Shown here: piece after piece, positions 1 to 7,681 of the stretch
Layout: each line of letters starts with the position of its first letter
Position numbering within the stretch: position 1 is the first letter of the stretch
Assembly (NCBI GenBank): GCA_027001345.1
Contig: JALTMS010000591.1
Coordinates: 1 to 10,660 of the forward strand
DNA: 10,660 nucleotides
Direction of reading: 5' to 3'
Source of the DNA: Acidobacteriota bacterium
GTDB taxonomy: Bacteria; Acidobacteriota; Polarisedimenticolia; J045
The notes under the pieces: model-generated
Databases searched by the model: none
What the model saw: the letters and a program-made list of their open reading frames with translations, nothing else
Told to the model about the DNA's origin: nothing
Position numbers and translations under genes: made by a program

Positions 1-396
1 CCCATACCCGGTCCGCCGCCGCCACCACCCCAGACCGTAGCTCTCGACGCCCTCGAGGCACTGCTCGGAGAAGGGCTGCTCGAGCGGGGCCGCCTCAAGG
101 CCTTCAGCGTACGACTGGCGGAGATCGCCAAGGGCTACATCGGCGCCATCGCCGGGGTCAGCCTGCTCGAGAAGACCACCAGTGAATGCCGCCCGCTGCT
201 GCGGAAGGCGGGTTTCTCCCCTGAACTCAGCGCCTGGCTGGTGACCTGGCTCGGTGAGCTGGACATGGTCAAGTTCGCCGGCGATCGACCCGCTGCCGAC
301 GTGCTGCGGGAAAAGGCCGAGGCCCTGCGCGTGGTGATCGTCGAGACCTCCCGCCCCCTCGAAGACGGCCACGACGACGAGGAGGGGGCGGCATGA
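1..396 (+). CDS. C-terminal part of a DUF4381-like membrane protein of the Bat/MoxR operon (5' end outside window)
   Basis: The plus frame is open from base 1 to a TGA at 394-396 and gives 131 residues; the start lies left of the window. The visible part begins with a proline run (residues 5-10), a likely flexible linker after a membrane helix that is not seen. A helical cytoplasmic-type domain follows: a stretch with ALLGEGLLERG, a segment around AEIAKGYIGA, then KTTSE, and the motif LDMVKFAGDRP near residues 92-102. The short 'KFA' motif and the preceding amphipathic helices resemble the C-terminus of DUF4381-type proteins and the cytoplasmic tail of BatD-like proteins, which commonly sit between the DUF58 gene and batA. 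Its stop overlaps the batA start (ATGA), so it is translationally coupled to the operon. No catalytic residues can be named. The family assignment comes from pattern memory and context and is moderate; the coding status is firm. Confidence 0.7.
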   Translation, partial: PIPGPPPPPPQTVALDALEALLGEGLLERGRLKAFSVRLAEIAKGYIGAIAGVSLLEKTTSECRPLLRKAGFSPELSAWLVTWLGELDMVKFAGDRPAADVLREKAEALRVVIVETSRPLEDGHDDEEGAA

Positions 397-1382
397 TCCG
401 GCTGCAGAACCCCTGGGCCCTGGCCCTGCTGCTGACCCTGCTGCCGCTGTTCTGGCTCTGGTGGCGCCAATCTCGTCGCCCGCCGGCCCTGCTCCACGCC
501 GACCTGACTCCCCTCGCGGACGCTCCCCGAAGCTGGCGCCTGCGCCTGCGCCACCTGCCCCGGGTGCTGCGGGTGCTGTTCGTGATCCTCGCTGTGGTGG
601 CCCTGGCCCGCCCTCAGTACGGCGTGCGCAGCGAGGAAGTGACCACCCATGGGGTGGACATCGTCATCGTCCTCGATCGCTCGGGTAGCATGCGGGCGCT
701 GGATCTTTCCCCCGATCGGCTGACCGTCGCCCGCCGGACGATCCGTCACTTCGTGCTCGGCCGGCCCACCGACCGCCTCGGGTTGATTCCCTTCGCCCGG
801 GAGGCCTACACGGCCTGTCCGCTGACCGTCGATCATCAGGCCCTGCTCACCCTCCTCGACGCGGTGGACTTCGCCACCCCCGATGAGGACGGCACAGCCA
901 TCGGTCTGGGCCTGGCGGCGGGCATCGCCCGCTTGCAAGCCTCCGACGCCAAGAGCCGGGTCATCATCCTGGTCACCGACGGGGTCAACAACGCCGGCGC
1001 CATCGCCCCCTTGACCGCCGCCGAGCTGGCTGAGAAGAAGGGCCTGCGGATCTACACCATCGGCATTGGCACCCACGGCGTGGCCCGGCTGCCGGTGCAG
1101 GGACCCTCGGGGCGCTGGCGGGTGATTCCGGTGCCGGTGGAAATCGACGAGCAGACCCTGACCCGCATTGCGGAGGCCACCGGCGGACGTTATTTCCGTG
1201 CCGACGAGGACGGCAAGCTCGAGCAGATCTTCGAGATCATCGACGGCCTGGAGAAGAGCGAGATTCACAGCCAGATCCACGTGGCCTGGTCCGACCGCTT
1301 CGAGCCCTGGCTGCTGGCGGCGGGCCTGACGCTGCTGCTCGAGATCTTCCTCGCGCGTTTCCTCTTCGGGAGGTTGCCATGA
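393..1382 (+). CDS. batA: BatA, membrane-anchored von Willebrand factor A (vWA) protein
   Basis: The 329-residue product has the standard BatA layout: membrane helix at about 7-24, second helix at about 56-73 ending in ALARPQYG, a periplasm-facing vWA domain from about 88 to 285, and a C-terminal helix at about 304-324. The MIDAS metal site is intact: DRSGS (Asp95, Ser97, Ser99), Thr168 in DEDGTAIG, and Asp196 in VTDGVNN. In this family the vWA domain is thought to bind partner proteins through a divalent metal; no enzyme activity is expected. The ATG at 393 overlaps the upstream TGA, and a GGAGG at 381-385 sits seven bases before it, so the start is well supported. Its stop overlaps batB. 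BatA normally pairs with BatB and is linked to a MoxR-family AAA+ ATPase, presumably encoded upstream of this window. The family call is firm; the physiological role (envelope or oxidative stress tolerance) is inferred from homologues. Confidence 0.93.
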   Translation: MIRLQNPWALALLLTLLPLFWLWWRQSRRPPALLHADLTPLADAPRSWRLRLRHLPRVLRVLFVILAVVALARPQYGVRSEEVTTHGVDIVIVLDRSGSMRALDLSPDRLTVARRTIRHFVLGRPTDRLGLIPFAREAYTACPLTVDHQALLTLLDAVDFATPDEDGTAIGLGLAAGIARLQASDAKSRVIILVTDGVNNAGAIAPLTAAELAEKKGLRIYTIGIGTHGVARLPVQGPSGRWRVIPVPVEIDEQTLTRIAEATGGRYFRADEDGKLEQIFEIIDGLEKSEIHSQIHVAWSDRFEPWLLAAGLTLLLEIFLARFLFGRLP

Positions 1383-2380
1383 GCTTCGGCGCGGCTCAGT
1401 GGCTCTGGGGCCTGCTGGCGCTACCCGCGCTGGCGGCGGGGCTTTGGTTGCTGGCCCGCACGCGCCGCAGGCGCCTGCTGCGCTGGGCGAAGCCGGGTTC
1501 CCTCGAGCGCATCGATCTGACCCGACCCTCCTCCCGGCCCCTGTGGCGCAATCTGCTGCTGCTGCTGGCCGCGGGCCTGATCCTCGTCGCCCTCGCCCGC
1601 CCCCGTTGGGGCGAGAGTGAGGAAGAAATCCACGCCCGGGGCCTGGATCTGGTCATCGCCCTCGACCTTTCCCGCTCGATGCTGGCCGAGGACGTGGCCC
1701 CCAGCCGCCTGGTGGTGGCCCGTTCCATCGCCCGGGAACTGGGCCGCCGCCTGCCCTCCGACCGGGTCGGCCTGCTGGGCTTCGCGGGACAGGCCGGATT
1801 GCTCTGCCCGATGACCCTCGATCGGGGTTCCCTCGAACTCTACCTGGCCGCCGCCGACCCCTCGATCTTCCCCGGCCAGGGCACCGACCTGGGCCGGGCG
1901 ATCACCCTGGCCGTCGATGCCTTCAGCCGGCGGGCGCAGGCCCGCCGTGTCCTGGTGGTGATCTCCGACGGTGAGGACCTGGAATCCGGCGCGATGGCCG
2001 CCGTCTCCGAGGCGGTCGAGGCGGGGGTGCGGATCTACACCATCGGCGTGGGCACGCCCCAGGGAGCACCGATCCCCGAGCGAGACGCCAGCGGCCGGGT
2101 GACCGGCTACGTCCACGATCGCAACGGGCAAGTGGTCACCAGCCGTCTCGACGAGCGCACTCTGGCGGCTGTCGCCGAGGCCGGTGGTGGGGCCTACGTG
2201 CGGGCCACGGGCTTCGGCGCCGGTGTCGAGCGCGTGGCCCAGGCCCTGTCCGAGATGGAACGCAGCGAATTGGCGGATACTCTCTTCGTGCGTCATGCCG
2301 AGCAATATCGCTGGCCGCTGGGGGCGGTGTTCTTTCTCGTCCTGCTCGAGGCCGGGCTGCTGGACAGGAGGCGAGGATGA
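1379..2380 (+). CDS. batB: BatB, membrane-anchored von Willebrand factor A (vWA) protein
   Basis: The 333-residue product is a paralogue of the preceding BatA with the same architecture: helix at about 8-25, helix at about 57-73 ending in ALARPRWG, a vWA domain at about 88-300, and a C-terminal helix at about 311-328. The MIDAS residues are complete: DLSRS (Asp96, Ser98, Ser100), Thr169 in GQGTDLG and Asp197 in ISDGED, so metal-dependent partner binding should be possible. The start ATG at 1379 overlaps the batA stop by four bases and is preceded by GGAGGT at 1369-1374. The stop overlaps batC. In some proteobacteria BatB and BatC are fused; here they are separate but coupled. The domain carries an insert around residues 225-250 (ERDASGRVTGYVHDRNGQV region), the usual place where BatB proteins have a beta hairpin. 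The family call is firm; the role is inferred from Bat operons elsewhere. Confidence 0.93.
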   Translation: MSFGAAQWLWGLLALPALAAGLWLLARTRRRRLLRWAKPGSLERIDLTRPSSRPLWRNLLLLLAAGLILVALARPRWGESEEEIHARGLDLVIALDLSRSMLAEDVAPSRLVVARSIARELGRRLPSDRVGLLGFAGQAGLLCPMTLDRGSLELYLAAADPSIFPGQGTDLGRAITLAVDAFSRRAQARRVLVVISDGEDLESGAMAAVSEAVEAGVRIYTIGVGTPQGAPIPERDASGRVTGYVHDRNGQVVTSRLDERTLAAVAEAGGGAYVRATGFGAGVERVAQALSEMERSELADTLFVRHAEQYRWPLGAVFFLVLLEAGLLDRRRG

Positions 2381-3270
2381 AGCGGGTGTGGAGCGTGGCA
2401 GTGGTGGTCGCCGTCCTGGCGGGTCTCGCTCCGGCGCTCGCCTTCGACCCGACCCAGTCGCTCTACCGCGAGAACCGAGCCGGCATCACAGCCCTCGAGA
2501 AAGACGATCCCGCCGCGGCCCTCGAGCACTTCACCGAAGCTCAGGCCCAGGCGCCGGACGACCCGCGCGTGCTCTACAACCTGGGCCTGGCCCTGGCCCG
2601 GGCGGGCAAGCTCGAACAGGCCGACCGGGCCTGGAAGCGGGCCGCCCAACTGGCCCAGGGTGAGCTTTCCCGGGATGCCTGGTACAACCGGGGCGTCGCG
2701 GCCCTGTCGAACAAGAACACCCGCGGAGCGGTGGATGCCTTCGCCCAGGCACTGATGATCGACCCTGCCGACGACGAGGCGCGGCGCAATCTGGAGCTGG
2801 CCCTCAAAGCAGCAGCGCAACAGGCTTCCCAGCAGGGCCCGTCCAAGAACTCCGAGCAACAGCAGCAACAGCAGAAGCAACAGGAGCAGCAGGGCTCGTC
2901 GAAGGGACCTCAGGCACCGGAGGACGACACCTCCCGCGGCGACCAACAGCAGCAACAACAGCAACAACAGCAGCAACAGCAGCGGCAAGGCGAGCAGCAG
3001 GAGCGGGGCGAGCAGCCCCGGGACAGTCGCCCGGATCAGCAGCAGCAAGCCCAGCCGAGCACCGGCGACGATCAGCAGCCGTCCCCTGCCGAGGCTCGAC
3101 CGGACGCCCAGCCCGGCAGCGAGAGCGCCTCGGAAGGTGGGCGCCAGGGCGAAGAGGACCTGGCCGCCCGCCTGCTGAAGATGCTCGAGCAGAATGAGAA
3201 GAGCGCCCTGCGCCGGGCCCTGCGCCGCCAGCGCCGCGGGGCCGACGAGAGCCGGGAGAAGGACTGGTGA
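2377..3270 (+). CDS. batC: BatC, exported TPR protein with a glutamine-rich tail
   Basis: The 297-residue product starts with a signal peptide (about residues 1-22, ending APALA). It then has about three TPR-like helical pairs at about 29-62, 64-97 and 100-133, with typical wording such as VLYNLGLALARAG and AWYNRGVAAL. From residue 148 on, the chain is low complexity: Gln-rich tracts at 161-172 and 190-202 and a charged Gln/Glu/Arg/Ser stretch. A C-terminal amphipathic segment (DLAARLLKMLEQ...) follows, ending in the KDW tail often seen at the end of Bat TPR proteins. TPRs are protein-interaction modules, so this is probably a periplasmic scaffold for BatA/BatB. The ATG at 2377 overlaps the batB stop, and AGGAGG at 2366-2371 supports it. 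The length of the pure glutamine run is noteworthy (see the repeat entry). Family call firm; partner proteins inferred from operon order. Confidence 0.88.
   Translation: MKRVWSVAVVVAVLAGLAPALAFDPTQSLYRENRAGITALEKDDPAAALEHFTEAQAQAPDDPRVLYNLGLALARAGKLEQADRAWKRAAQLAQGELSRDAWYNRGVAALSNKNTRGAVDAFAQALMIDPADDEARRNLELALKAAAQQASQQGPSKNSEQQQQQQKQQEQQGSSKGPQAPEDDTSRGDQQQQQQQQQQQQQRQGEQQERGEQPRDSRPDQQQQAQPSTGDDQQPSPAEARPDAQPGSESASEGGRQGEEDLAARLLKMLEQNEKSALRRALRRQRRGADESREKDW
2857..3051 (+). repeat. CAG/CAA glutamine-codon tracts inside batC
   Basis: Two main in-frame runs are visible. The first is at 2857-2892: six Gln, one Lys, two Gln, one Glu, two Gln. The second is at 2944-2982, thirteen Gln codons in a row, followed by shorter Gln/Arg/Glu stretches to about 3051. 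The codons alternate irregularly between CAG and CAA, so this is an amino-acid-level repeat and not a pure trinucleotide microsatellite. That mixture suggests selection for glutamine content and gives some protection against slippage. On the opposite strand the tracts read as leucine codons and create a spurious long ORF. Confidence 0.9.
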
Positions 3271-4988
3271 GCATCCTGCGTTCGATCACGGCCCTGCTGC
3301 TGATGGGCATCGCCCTGCCGGTCGCCACGCTCGCCGCCCAGATCGACGTGCAAGTCCAGCCCCGCACCGTACGGGTCGGCGAGGGCGTGCGGGTGCAGAT
3401 CGAGGTCAGCGGCCCCGAGGCCTCCCGGGCGGAGATCGCTCCGCGCCCCCCCAAGGGCCAGCGCCTGGTGCCCTCCGGTGGGATCAGCACCTCCCAGTCC
3501 TTCTCGTGGATCAACGGCAAGTCCAGCGCCTCGAAGACCTTCACCGTCGAATACCTGGCGATCGAGGAGGGAGCCGGCCAGATTCCCGCCTTCACCCTGG
3601 AGATCGGTGACCGCCAGCAGAAGACCCGGCCGGTGTCGATCAAGATCCTGCCCCAGTCCGCCGACGATCCCCAGGCGCCGGAGAGCGAGATCTCCGTCAC
3701 ACCACGCCTGGACCGGACGACGGTCTACGTCGGGCAATCCGTCACCCTGGACTACGTGCTGCGCACGCGAGTCAAGGTCCAGGGCTTCGACCCCGACCGC
3801 CTCGAGCCGATCGCCGGCTTCATCATCGAGGACGAGAAGATCGATCCCAACGCCACGGCGAAGAGCAGCCGCGACCGGCGGGGACGCCAGTGGACCGAGT
3901 ACGTGCTCTTCCGCCGACACCTGACGCCGACCCGTACCGGCGAGGTGGAGATCCCCGCCGTGCCCTTCGCCTTCGGTGTGCCGCGGCGCAACCGAGACCG
4001 ACTGGGTTTCTTCTTCGAGCAGATGATCGACCGAGTCGCCCGGGTCGCCCCCGCGGTCAAGCTGCAAGTCCGCCCCCTGCCCGAGAAGGGCCGGCCAGCG
4101 GATTTCACGGGAGGGGTGGGGCACTACCAGCTCCAGGCCGAGATCAGCCGCAACCAGGTGCGGGCCGGCGAGGCGTTCAACGTCGTCGCCCGCATCACCG
4201 GCGACGGGCCGCTGGGAGCGATGGCCGCGCCCTTGCTCGACCTGCCCCAGGACGTGCAGGGCTTCGACCCCCTCGAGGAGGAAATCCCCAGCGGCGGGCG
4301 GCGTTTCGTCTTCCCCCTGGTGGCCCGGGCTCCGGGAACGGTCCGCCTCGGCGGCGTGCACTTCAGCTATTTCGACCCCGACGACGGGGTCTATCGTACT
4401 CTCGACTCCGGTCCGCTGGAGATCGACGTGCAGCCGGCCGCCGGCGACGGCGGCGCGCCGGGGAGATCGAGCGCGGGCGGTCCGCTGCCGGTGCAGTTGC
4501 AGGGCCGAGATCTGCACTTCCTCCATCCCCGGCCCCGTTCTCTGCGCTCGCGCATCACCGGTCTGGGACAGGCCACGGGAGCCTGGATCGCCGCTCTGCT
4601 CCCCCTGGTGGGGTTGGGATTGCTGGCCGCCGGGCTGGCCCTCGGCCGCCGCTTCGCCCTCTCGCCGACCGGGCGGCGGCGGCGCTGGCAGCGGCGTATC
4701 GACGCCCATTTGAGCCGGGCCCGCCGGGCCACTTCCGGCGAGGAGGCCGCCCGGGAGGTGATCGTCGCCCTGCAAACCCTGATCGATCACCTGGCCGGTG
4801 AGGGACTCAGTGCCCTCGATCCTCCGCGCCTGCGCCGCCGCCTGGCGGAAGCCTGCGGGGACCGGGAGCTGGCCGCCCGAATCGTCGCGCTGATCGACCA
4901 GGCCGAGGCGGTGCGCTACGGAGGCGCTCCGGTGGGAGCCGAACTGATCGATGCGGTGGCTGCGGTGGTCCGGGAGGCCAGATCATGA
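3267..4988 (+). CDS. batD: BatD, secreted beta-domain protein with a C-terminal membrane anchor
   Basis: The 573-residue product starts at GTG 3267, overlapping the batC stop by four bases (GTGA); a purine-rich GGGAGAAGG lies just upstream. A signal peptide covers about residues 1-24 (ends ATLAA). The extracytoplasmic part contains at least three repeats of a beta-sandwich-like pattern, each opening with a V-x-(V/A)-G motif: VRVGEG near residue 35, VYVGQS near 149 and VRAGEA near 298. A single membrane helix follows at about 438-460, with an Arg-rich stop-transfer segment. A cytoplasmic helical tail of about 110 residues closes the protein and contains LIDHLAGEGL and a late EAVRYGG motif. This matches BatD (oxygen-tolerance family) in size and order. 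It should hold the periplasmic Bat proteins together and pass a contact into the cytoplasm. No catalytic residues are expected. The stop overlaps batE. Confidence 0.88.
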   Translation: MSILRSITALLLMGIALPVATLAAQIDVQVQPRTVRVGEGVRVQIEVSGPEASRAEIAPRPPKGQRLVPSGGISTSQSFSWINGKSSASKTFTVEYLAIEEGAGQIPAFTLEIGDRQQKTRPVSIKILPQSADDPQAPESEISVTPRLDRTTVYVGQSVTLDYVLRTRVKVQGFDPDRLEPIAGFIIEDEKIDPNATAKSSRDRRGRQWTEYVLFRRHLTPTRTGEVEIPAVPFAFGVPRRNRDRLGFFFEQMIDRVARVAPAVKLQVRPLPEKGRPADFTGGVGHYQLQAEISRNQVRAGEAFNVVARITGDGPLGAMAAPLLDLPQDVQGFDPLEEEIPSGGRRFVFPLVARAPGTVRLGGVHFSYFDPDDGVYRTLDSGPLEIDVQPAAGDGGAPGRSSAGGPLPVQLQGRDLHFLHPRPRSLRSRITGLGQATGAWIAALLPLVGLGLLAAGLALGRRFALSPTGRRRRWQRRIDAHLSRARRATSGEEAAREVIVALQTLIDHLAGEGLSALDPPRLRRRLAEACGDRELAARIVALIDQAEAVRYGGAPVGAELIDAVAAVVREARS

Positions 4989-5860
4989 AGCGATGGCTAC
5001 CGGCGCTCGTCGTCCTGCTGCTGCTCGGTGCTGTGGGCCCCTCCCGAGCCGACGAGCCGCAAGCCCTGTTCGAACAGGCGGCCCGGGCCTACGAAAGCGG
5101 CGACTACGCCGCCGCGGAAAGCCTCTGGCAGCAGATCGTCGATGCGGGCGTCGTCCACGAGACGCTGTACTACAACCTGGGTTGCGCCCAGGCCCGCGCC
5201 GGCCACCTCGGACCGGCCGCCCTCTCCTTCCGCCGCGCTCTGTGGCTCGAGCCCCGGGACGAGGACGCGCGGGCCAATCTCGAATGGGTCAGCGCACGGC
5301 TGACCGACGCCCCTCCGGAGGAAGGCTGGTCCTGGCGACCGGTCCTGGCTCGGGCCACGGCCCTGGTCCCGGCCCGAGCAGGCGCCCTCGCCGGACTGCT
5401 GCTCGAGTGGCTGGCCGCCGCTCTGCTGGCCACCGGACTGCTCACCGGTCGCCCCCGCCTGGGGCGCCCCGCCCTGGTGCTGGCCTTGCTCGCCGGCCTG
5501 CTGCTCACGCCGGTGGTGATCCGGATCGGTCTGCGAGGCAGCGAGCGTGGAGCGGTGGTCCTCGCCGAGCGGGTGGAGGTGCGGTCCGGTCCCGGCGCGA
5601 GCAATCCGGTACTCTTCACCGTCCACGAGGGCTTCGCCGCCCGGATCCGAGAGCGCCGGGAAGGCTGGGTGCGGATCCGCGCCGCCGGCGGGCTGGCGGG
5701 CTGGGTGCCCGAGGAGACCCTCGGCACCGTTCGCCCCGCCGCGGCGACCGATCGCCCCACTCCTGCCGACCGTCCACTACCGAAGGGAGTCGGACGGGCA
5801 GCCCCGAACGCCGCCCCGCGTTATGCTCGAAAGCTGAAAAATCCGAAACCGGGTGCTTGA
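4985..5860 (+). CDS. batE: BatE, TPR / two-helix membrane / SH3b protein
   Basis: The 291-residue product has a signal peptide (about 1-22, with VVLLLLGAVGPSRA) and a two-to-three repeat TPR region (about 26-105, with YYNLGCAQARAGHLGPAALSF). Two membrane helices follow at about 132-154 and 162-182, then a bacterial SH3 (SH3b) domain at about 188-250, recognisable by VEVRSGPG, a middle WVRI and the ending LAGWVPEETLG. With a cleaved signal peptide, both TPR and SH3b would face the periplasm. SH3b domains often bind peptidoglycan peptides or proline-rich partners, so this subunit may tether the Bat complex to the wall; that is inference. The ATG at 4985 overlaps the batD stop, with GGAGG at 4973-4977. 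The last ~40 residues (251-291) are Pro/Ala/Arg-rich, look unstructured and may overlap regulatory DNA. The domain call is good; the gene name rests on position and architecture. Confidence 0.85.
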   Translation: MKRWLPALVVLLLLGAVGPSRADEPQALFEQAARAYESGDYAAAESLWQQIVDAGVVHETLYYNLGCAQARAGHLGPAALSFRRALWLEPRDEDARANLEWVSARLTDAPPEEGWSWRPVLARATALVPARAGALAGLLLEWLAAALLATGLLTGRPRLGRPALVLALLAGLLLTPVVIRIGLRGSERGAVVLAERVEVRSGPGASNPVLFTVHEGFAARIRERREGWVRIRAAGGLAGWVPEETLGTVRPAAATDRPTPADRPLPKGVGRAAPNAAPRYARKLKNPKPGA

Positions 5861-5890
5861 TCGAGCGCCCCCTGGCCCTGGAGGCAGTCG

Positions 5891-7681
5891 ATGACGACTC
5901 GCACGCGCGTGATCCTCGGTGTCGTTGCGTCGTTTCTGGTCCTTGCCGGTGCGCTCGCGCCGGCGGTGGCCGAGACGAGCGCCAACCTCCCTGTGGAAAC
6001 CTTCACTCTGGACAATGGCATGACCTTCCTGCTCGTCCCCAAGCCGGAGCTGACCACCGTCACCGCCGGCTGGGTGGCCCACGTGGGGTCGGCCAACGAG
6101 CGGCCGGGCATCACCGGCATCTCCCACCTCTTCGAGCACATGATGTTCAAGGGGACCCACGTGATCGGCACCCGCAACATCGAGCGCGACCTGGAGATCA
6201 TCGCCGAGCAGGAGCGGATTCAGCAACAGATCCGCAAGCTGACCGAAGAGCAGAAGGCGCGCTGGCGCAAGGGCGAGATCGACGACCCCTTCGCTGCCGA
6301 AAACCGGACCCCCGAACTCGAGGAACTGCAGAAGAAATTCGACGCCCTGGCCGAAGAGCAGGCCTCGCTGATGGTGAAGAACGAGTTCGACAAGATCTAC
6401 ACCGGCGAGGGCGGCTCACGGATGAACGCCTTCACCAATCGGGACATGACGGTGTACTTCATCACGGTGCCGGCGAACAAGCTCGAGCTGTGGTTCTGGA
6501 TGGAGTCCGACCGACTGGCCCATCCGGTGTTCCGCGAGTTCTACACCGAGCGGGACGTGGTGCACGAAGAGCGTCGCCTGCGCACCGAGTCGACCCCCAC
6601 CGGCAAGTACCAGGAACAGTTCGAGGCGATGTTCTGGGAGTCGCATCCATATAGCTGGCCGGTGGTGGGCTGGCCCTCGGACCTGCGGGCGATCAGCAAG
6701 CAGCAGGCCGACGACTACTACGACACCTACTACGCGCCGAACAACCTGACCGCCGCGGTGGTGGGCAACTTCGATCCCAAGGAAGTCAAGCGCCTGGCCC
6801 AGGAGTATTTCGGTACGATCCCCAGGGGCTCCCAGGATCCACCTCAGGTCGTGACGATGGAGATGGAGCAGCTCGCCGAGAAGCAGATGATCGCCGAGTG
6901 CGACTGTCAGCCCCAGGTGGAGATTCTCTACCACACGGTGCCCTTCCAGCACCGGGACAGCTATGCGCTGGACGTGCTCGCCGAGTTGCTCAACGGACGG
7001 ACGGGCCGGCTCTACAAGTCGATGATCCTCGACCAGAAGATCGCCTCGAGCGCCTCGGCTTCCCAGCAGAGCGGCAAGTGGGAAGGCAGCTTCTCGTTTT
7101 ATGGCGAGACCAAGGGCGAAGCGACTCCCGAGGCGCTGGTCAAGGCCTGGAACGAGCAGATCGCCAGGCTACAAGACGAGCCGATCCCCGACGAGGAACT
7201 GCAGAAGGTCAAGAACCAGATCCTCGCGTCCTCCTATCGACGGCTTTCCAGCCCCTTCTTCCTGATGCTCCAGTTGCTCTACTTCGATGGCCTCGGCGAC
7301 TGGCAGTACGTCAACACCTGGACCGACAAGACCCTGGCCGTCACCGCCGAAGACGTCAAACGAGTGGCCAACGAGTACTTCAAGGCCGAAAACCGGGCGG
7401 TGGCACGTTACTACCGTAAGGCGGGAACCAAAGCTGAAGAAGTGCCACCGGAACTGGCCGACCTGCCCGCGCCGATGCGGCAGAGCATGCTCAACCAGAT
7501 CAAGCAGGTCCGTGCCTCCACCGATCTCGAGCGCCTCGAAAAGGGTCTCGAAGGTCTGCAGCAGCAGAAGCAGCAGGTTCCGCCCCAGTTCAAGGCGGCG
7601 CTCGAGCTGATGGAGAAGACTCTCCGCCAGCGCATCGAGGAACTCAAGAGCGGTGAGCAGACCGCGGAAGGAGGTGAGTGA
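5891..7681 (+). CDS. M16-family zinc peptidase, catalytic subunit of a probable heterodimer
   Basis: The 596-residue product has a signal peptide (about 1-27, ending APAVA) and an N-terminal M16 domain with the inverted zinc motif HLFEH (His79, Glu82, His83). The conserved downstream NAFTNRD segment is at 179-185, and the third zinc ligand is Glu227 (or Glu226) in VVHEERR. About 65 residues (roughly 98-165) rich in Glu/Lys/Gln lie between the zinc motif and the NAFTNRD segment and look like a helical hairpin insertion. The second M16 domain (about 290-520) lacks the substrate-binding Arg/Tyr pair: the aligned positions are Ile379 and Ser386. A helical Gln/Glu/Leu-rich tail follows (about 535-596). 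At 596 residues it is longer than the common 420-500. The ATG at 5891 has GGAGG at 5880-5884. It lies 30 bases after batE with no terminator between, and its stop overlaps the next gene by one base. It is expected to be an exported, periplasmic peptide-degrading enzyme; substrates are unknown. Confidence 0.92.
   Translation: MTTRTRVILGVVASFLVLAGALAPAVAETSANLPVETFTLDNGMTFLLVPKPELTTVTAGWVAHVGSANERPGITGISHLFEHMMFKGTHVIGTRNIERDLEIIAEQERIQQQIRKLTEEQKARWRKGEIDDPFAAENRTPELEELQKKFDALAEEQASLMVKNEFDKIYTGEGGSRMNAFTNRDMTVYFITVPANKLELWFWMESDRLAHPVFREFYTERDVVHEERRLRTESTPTGKYQEQFEAMFWESHPYSWPVVGWPSDLRAISKQQADDYYDTYYAPNNLTAAVVGNFDPKEVKRLAQEYFGTIPRGSQDPPQVVTMEMEQLAEKQMIAECDCQPQVEILYHTVPFQHRDSYALDVLAELLNGRTGRLYKSMILDQKIASSASASQQSGKWEGSFSFYGETKGEATPEALVKAWNEQIARLQDEPIPDEELQKVKNQILASSYRRLSSPFFLMLQLLYFDGLGDWQYVNTWTDKTLAVTAEDVKRVANEYFKAENRAVARYYRKAGTKAEEVPPELADLPAPMRQSMLNQIKQVRASTDLERLEKGLEGLQQQKQQVPPQFKAALELMEKTLRQRIEELKSGEQTAEGGE
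7670..7674 (+). promoter_or_regulatory. Ribosome binding site choosing the ATG start of the second M16 gene
   Basis: GGAGG lies six bases before the ATG at 7681. A GTG in the same frame at 7678 would place this site only three bases away, so the ATG is preferred. The resulting junction is TGATG, where the last base of the first gene's stop is the first base of the second gene's start, favouring re-initiation by the same ribosome and equal amounts of both subunits. Confidence 0.7.

Noticed and set aside
2293..3048. Minus-strand frame with long poly-leucine runs, looking like membrane helices
   Set aside because: The leucines are the reverse complement of CAG/CAA glutamine codons in batC; not a real membrane protein.
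3072..4790. Long minus-strand open frame (572 codons) opposite batC/batD
   Set aside because: Antisense shadow caused by high G+C; the translation is low complexity and Gly/Asp/His-rich without family motifs, while the plus strand encodes a clear BatD.
4951..6654. Large plus-strand frame of 567 codons across batD end, batE and M16 start
   Set aside because: Out-of-frame reading of three real genes; Arg/Pro/Gly-rich shadow composition.
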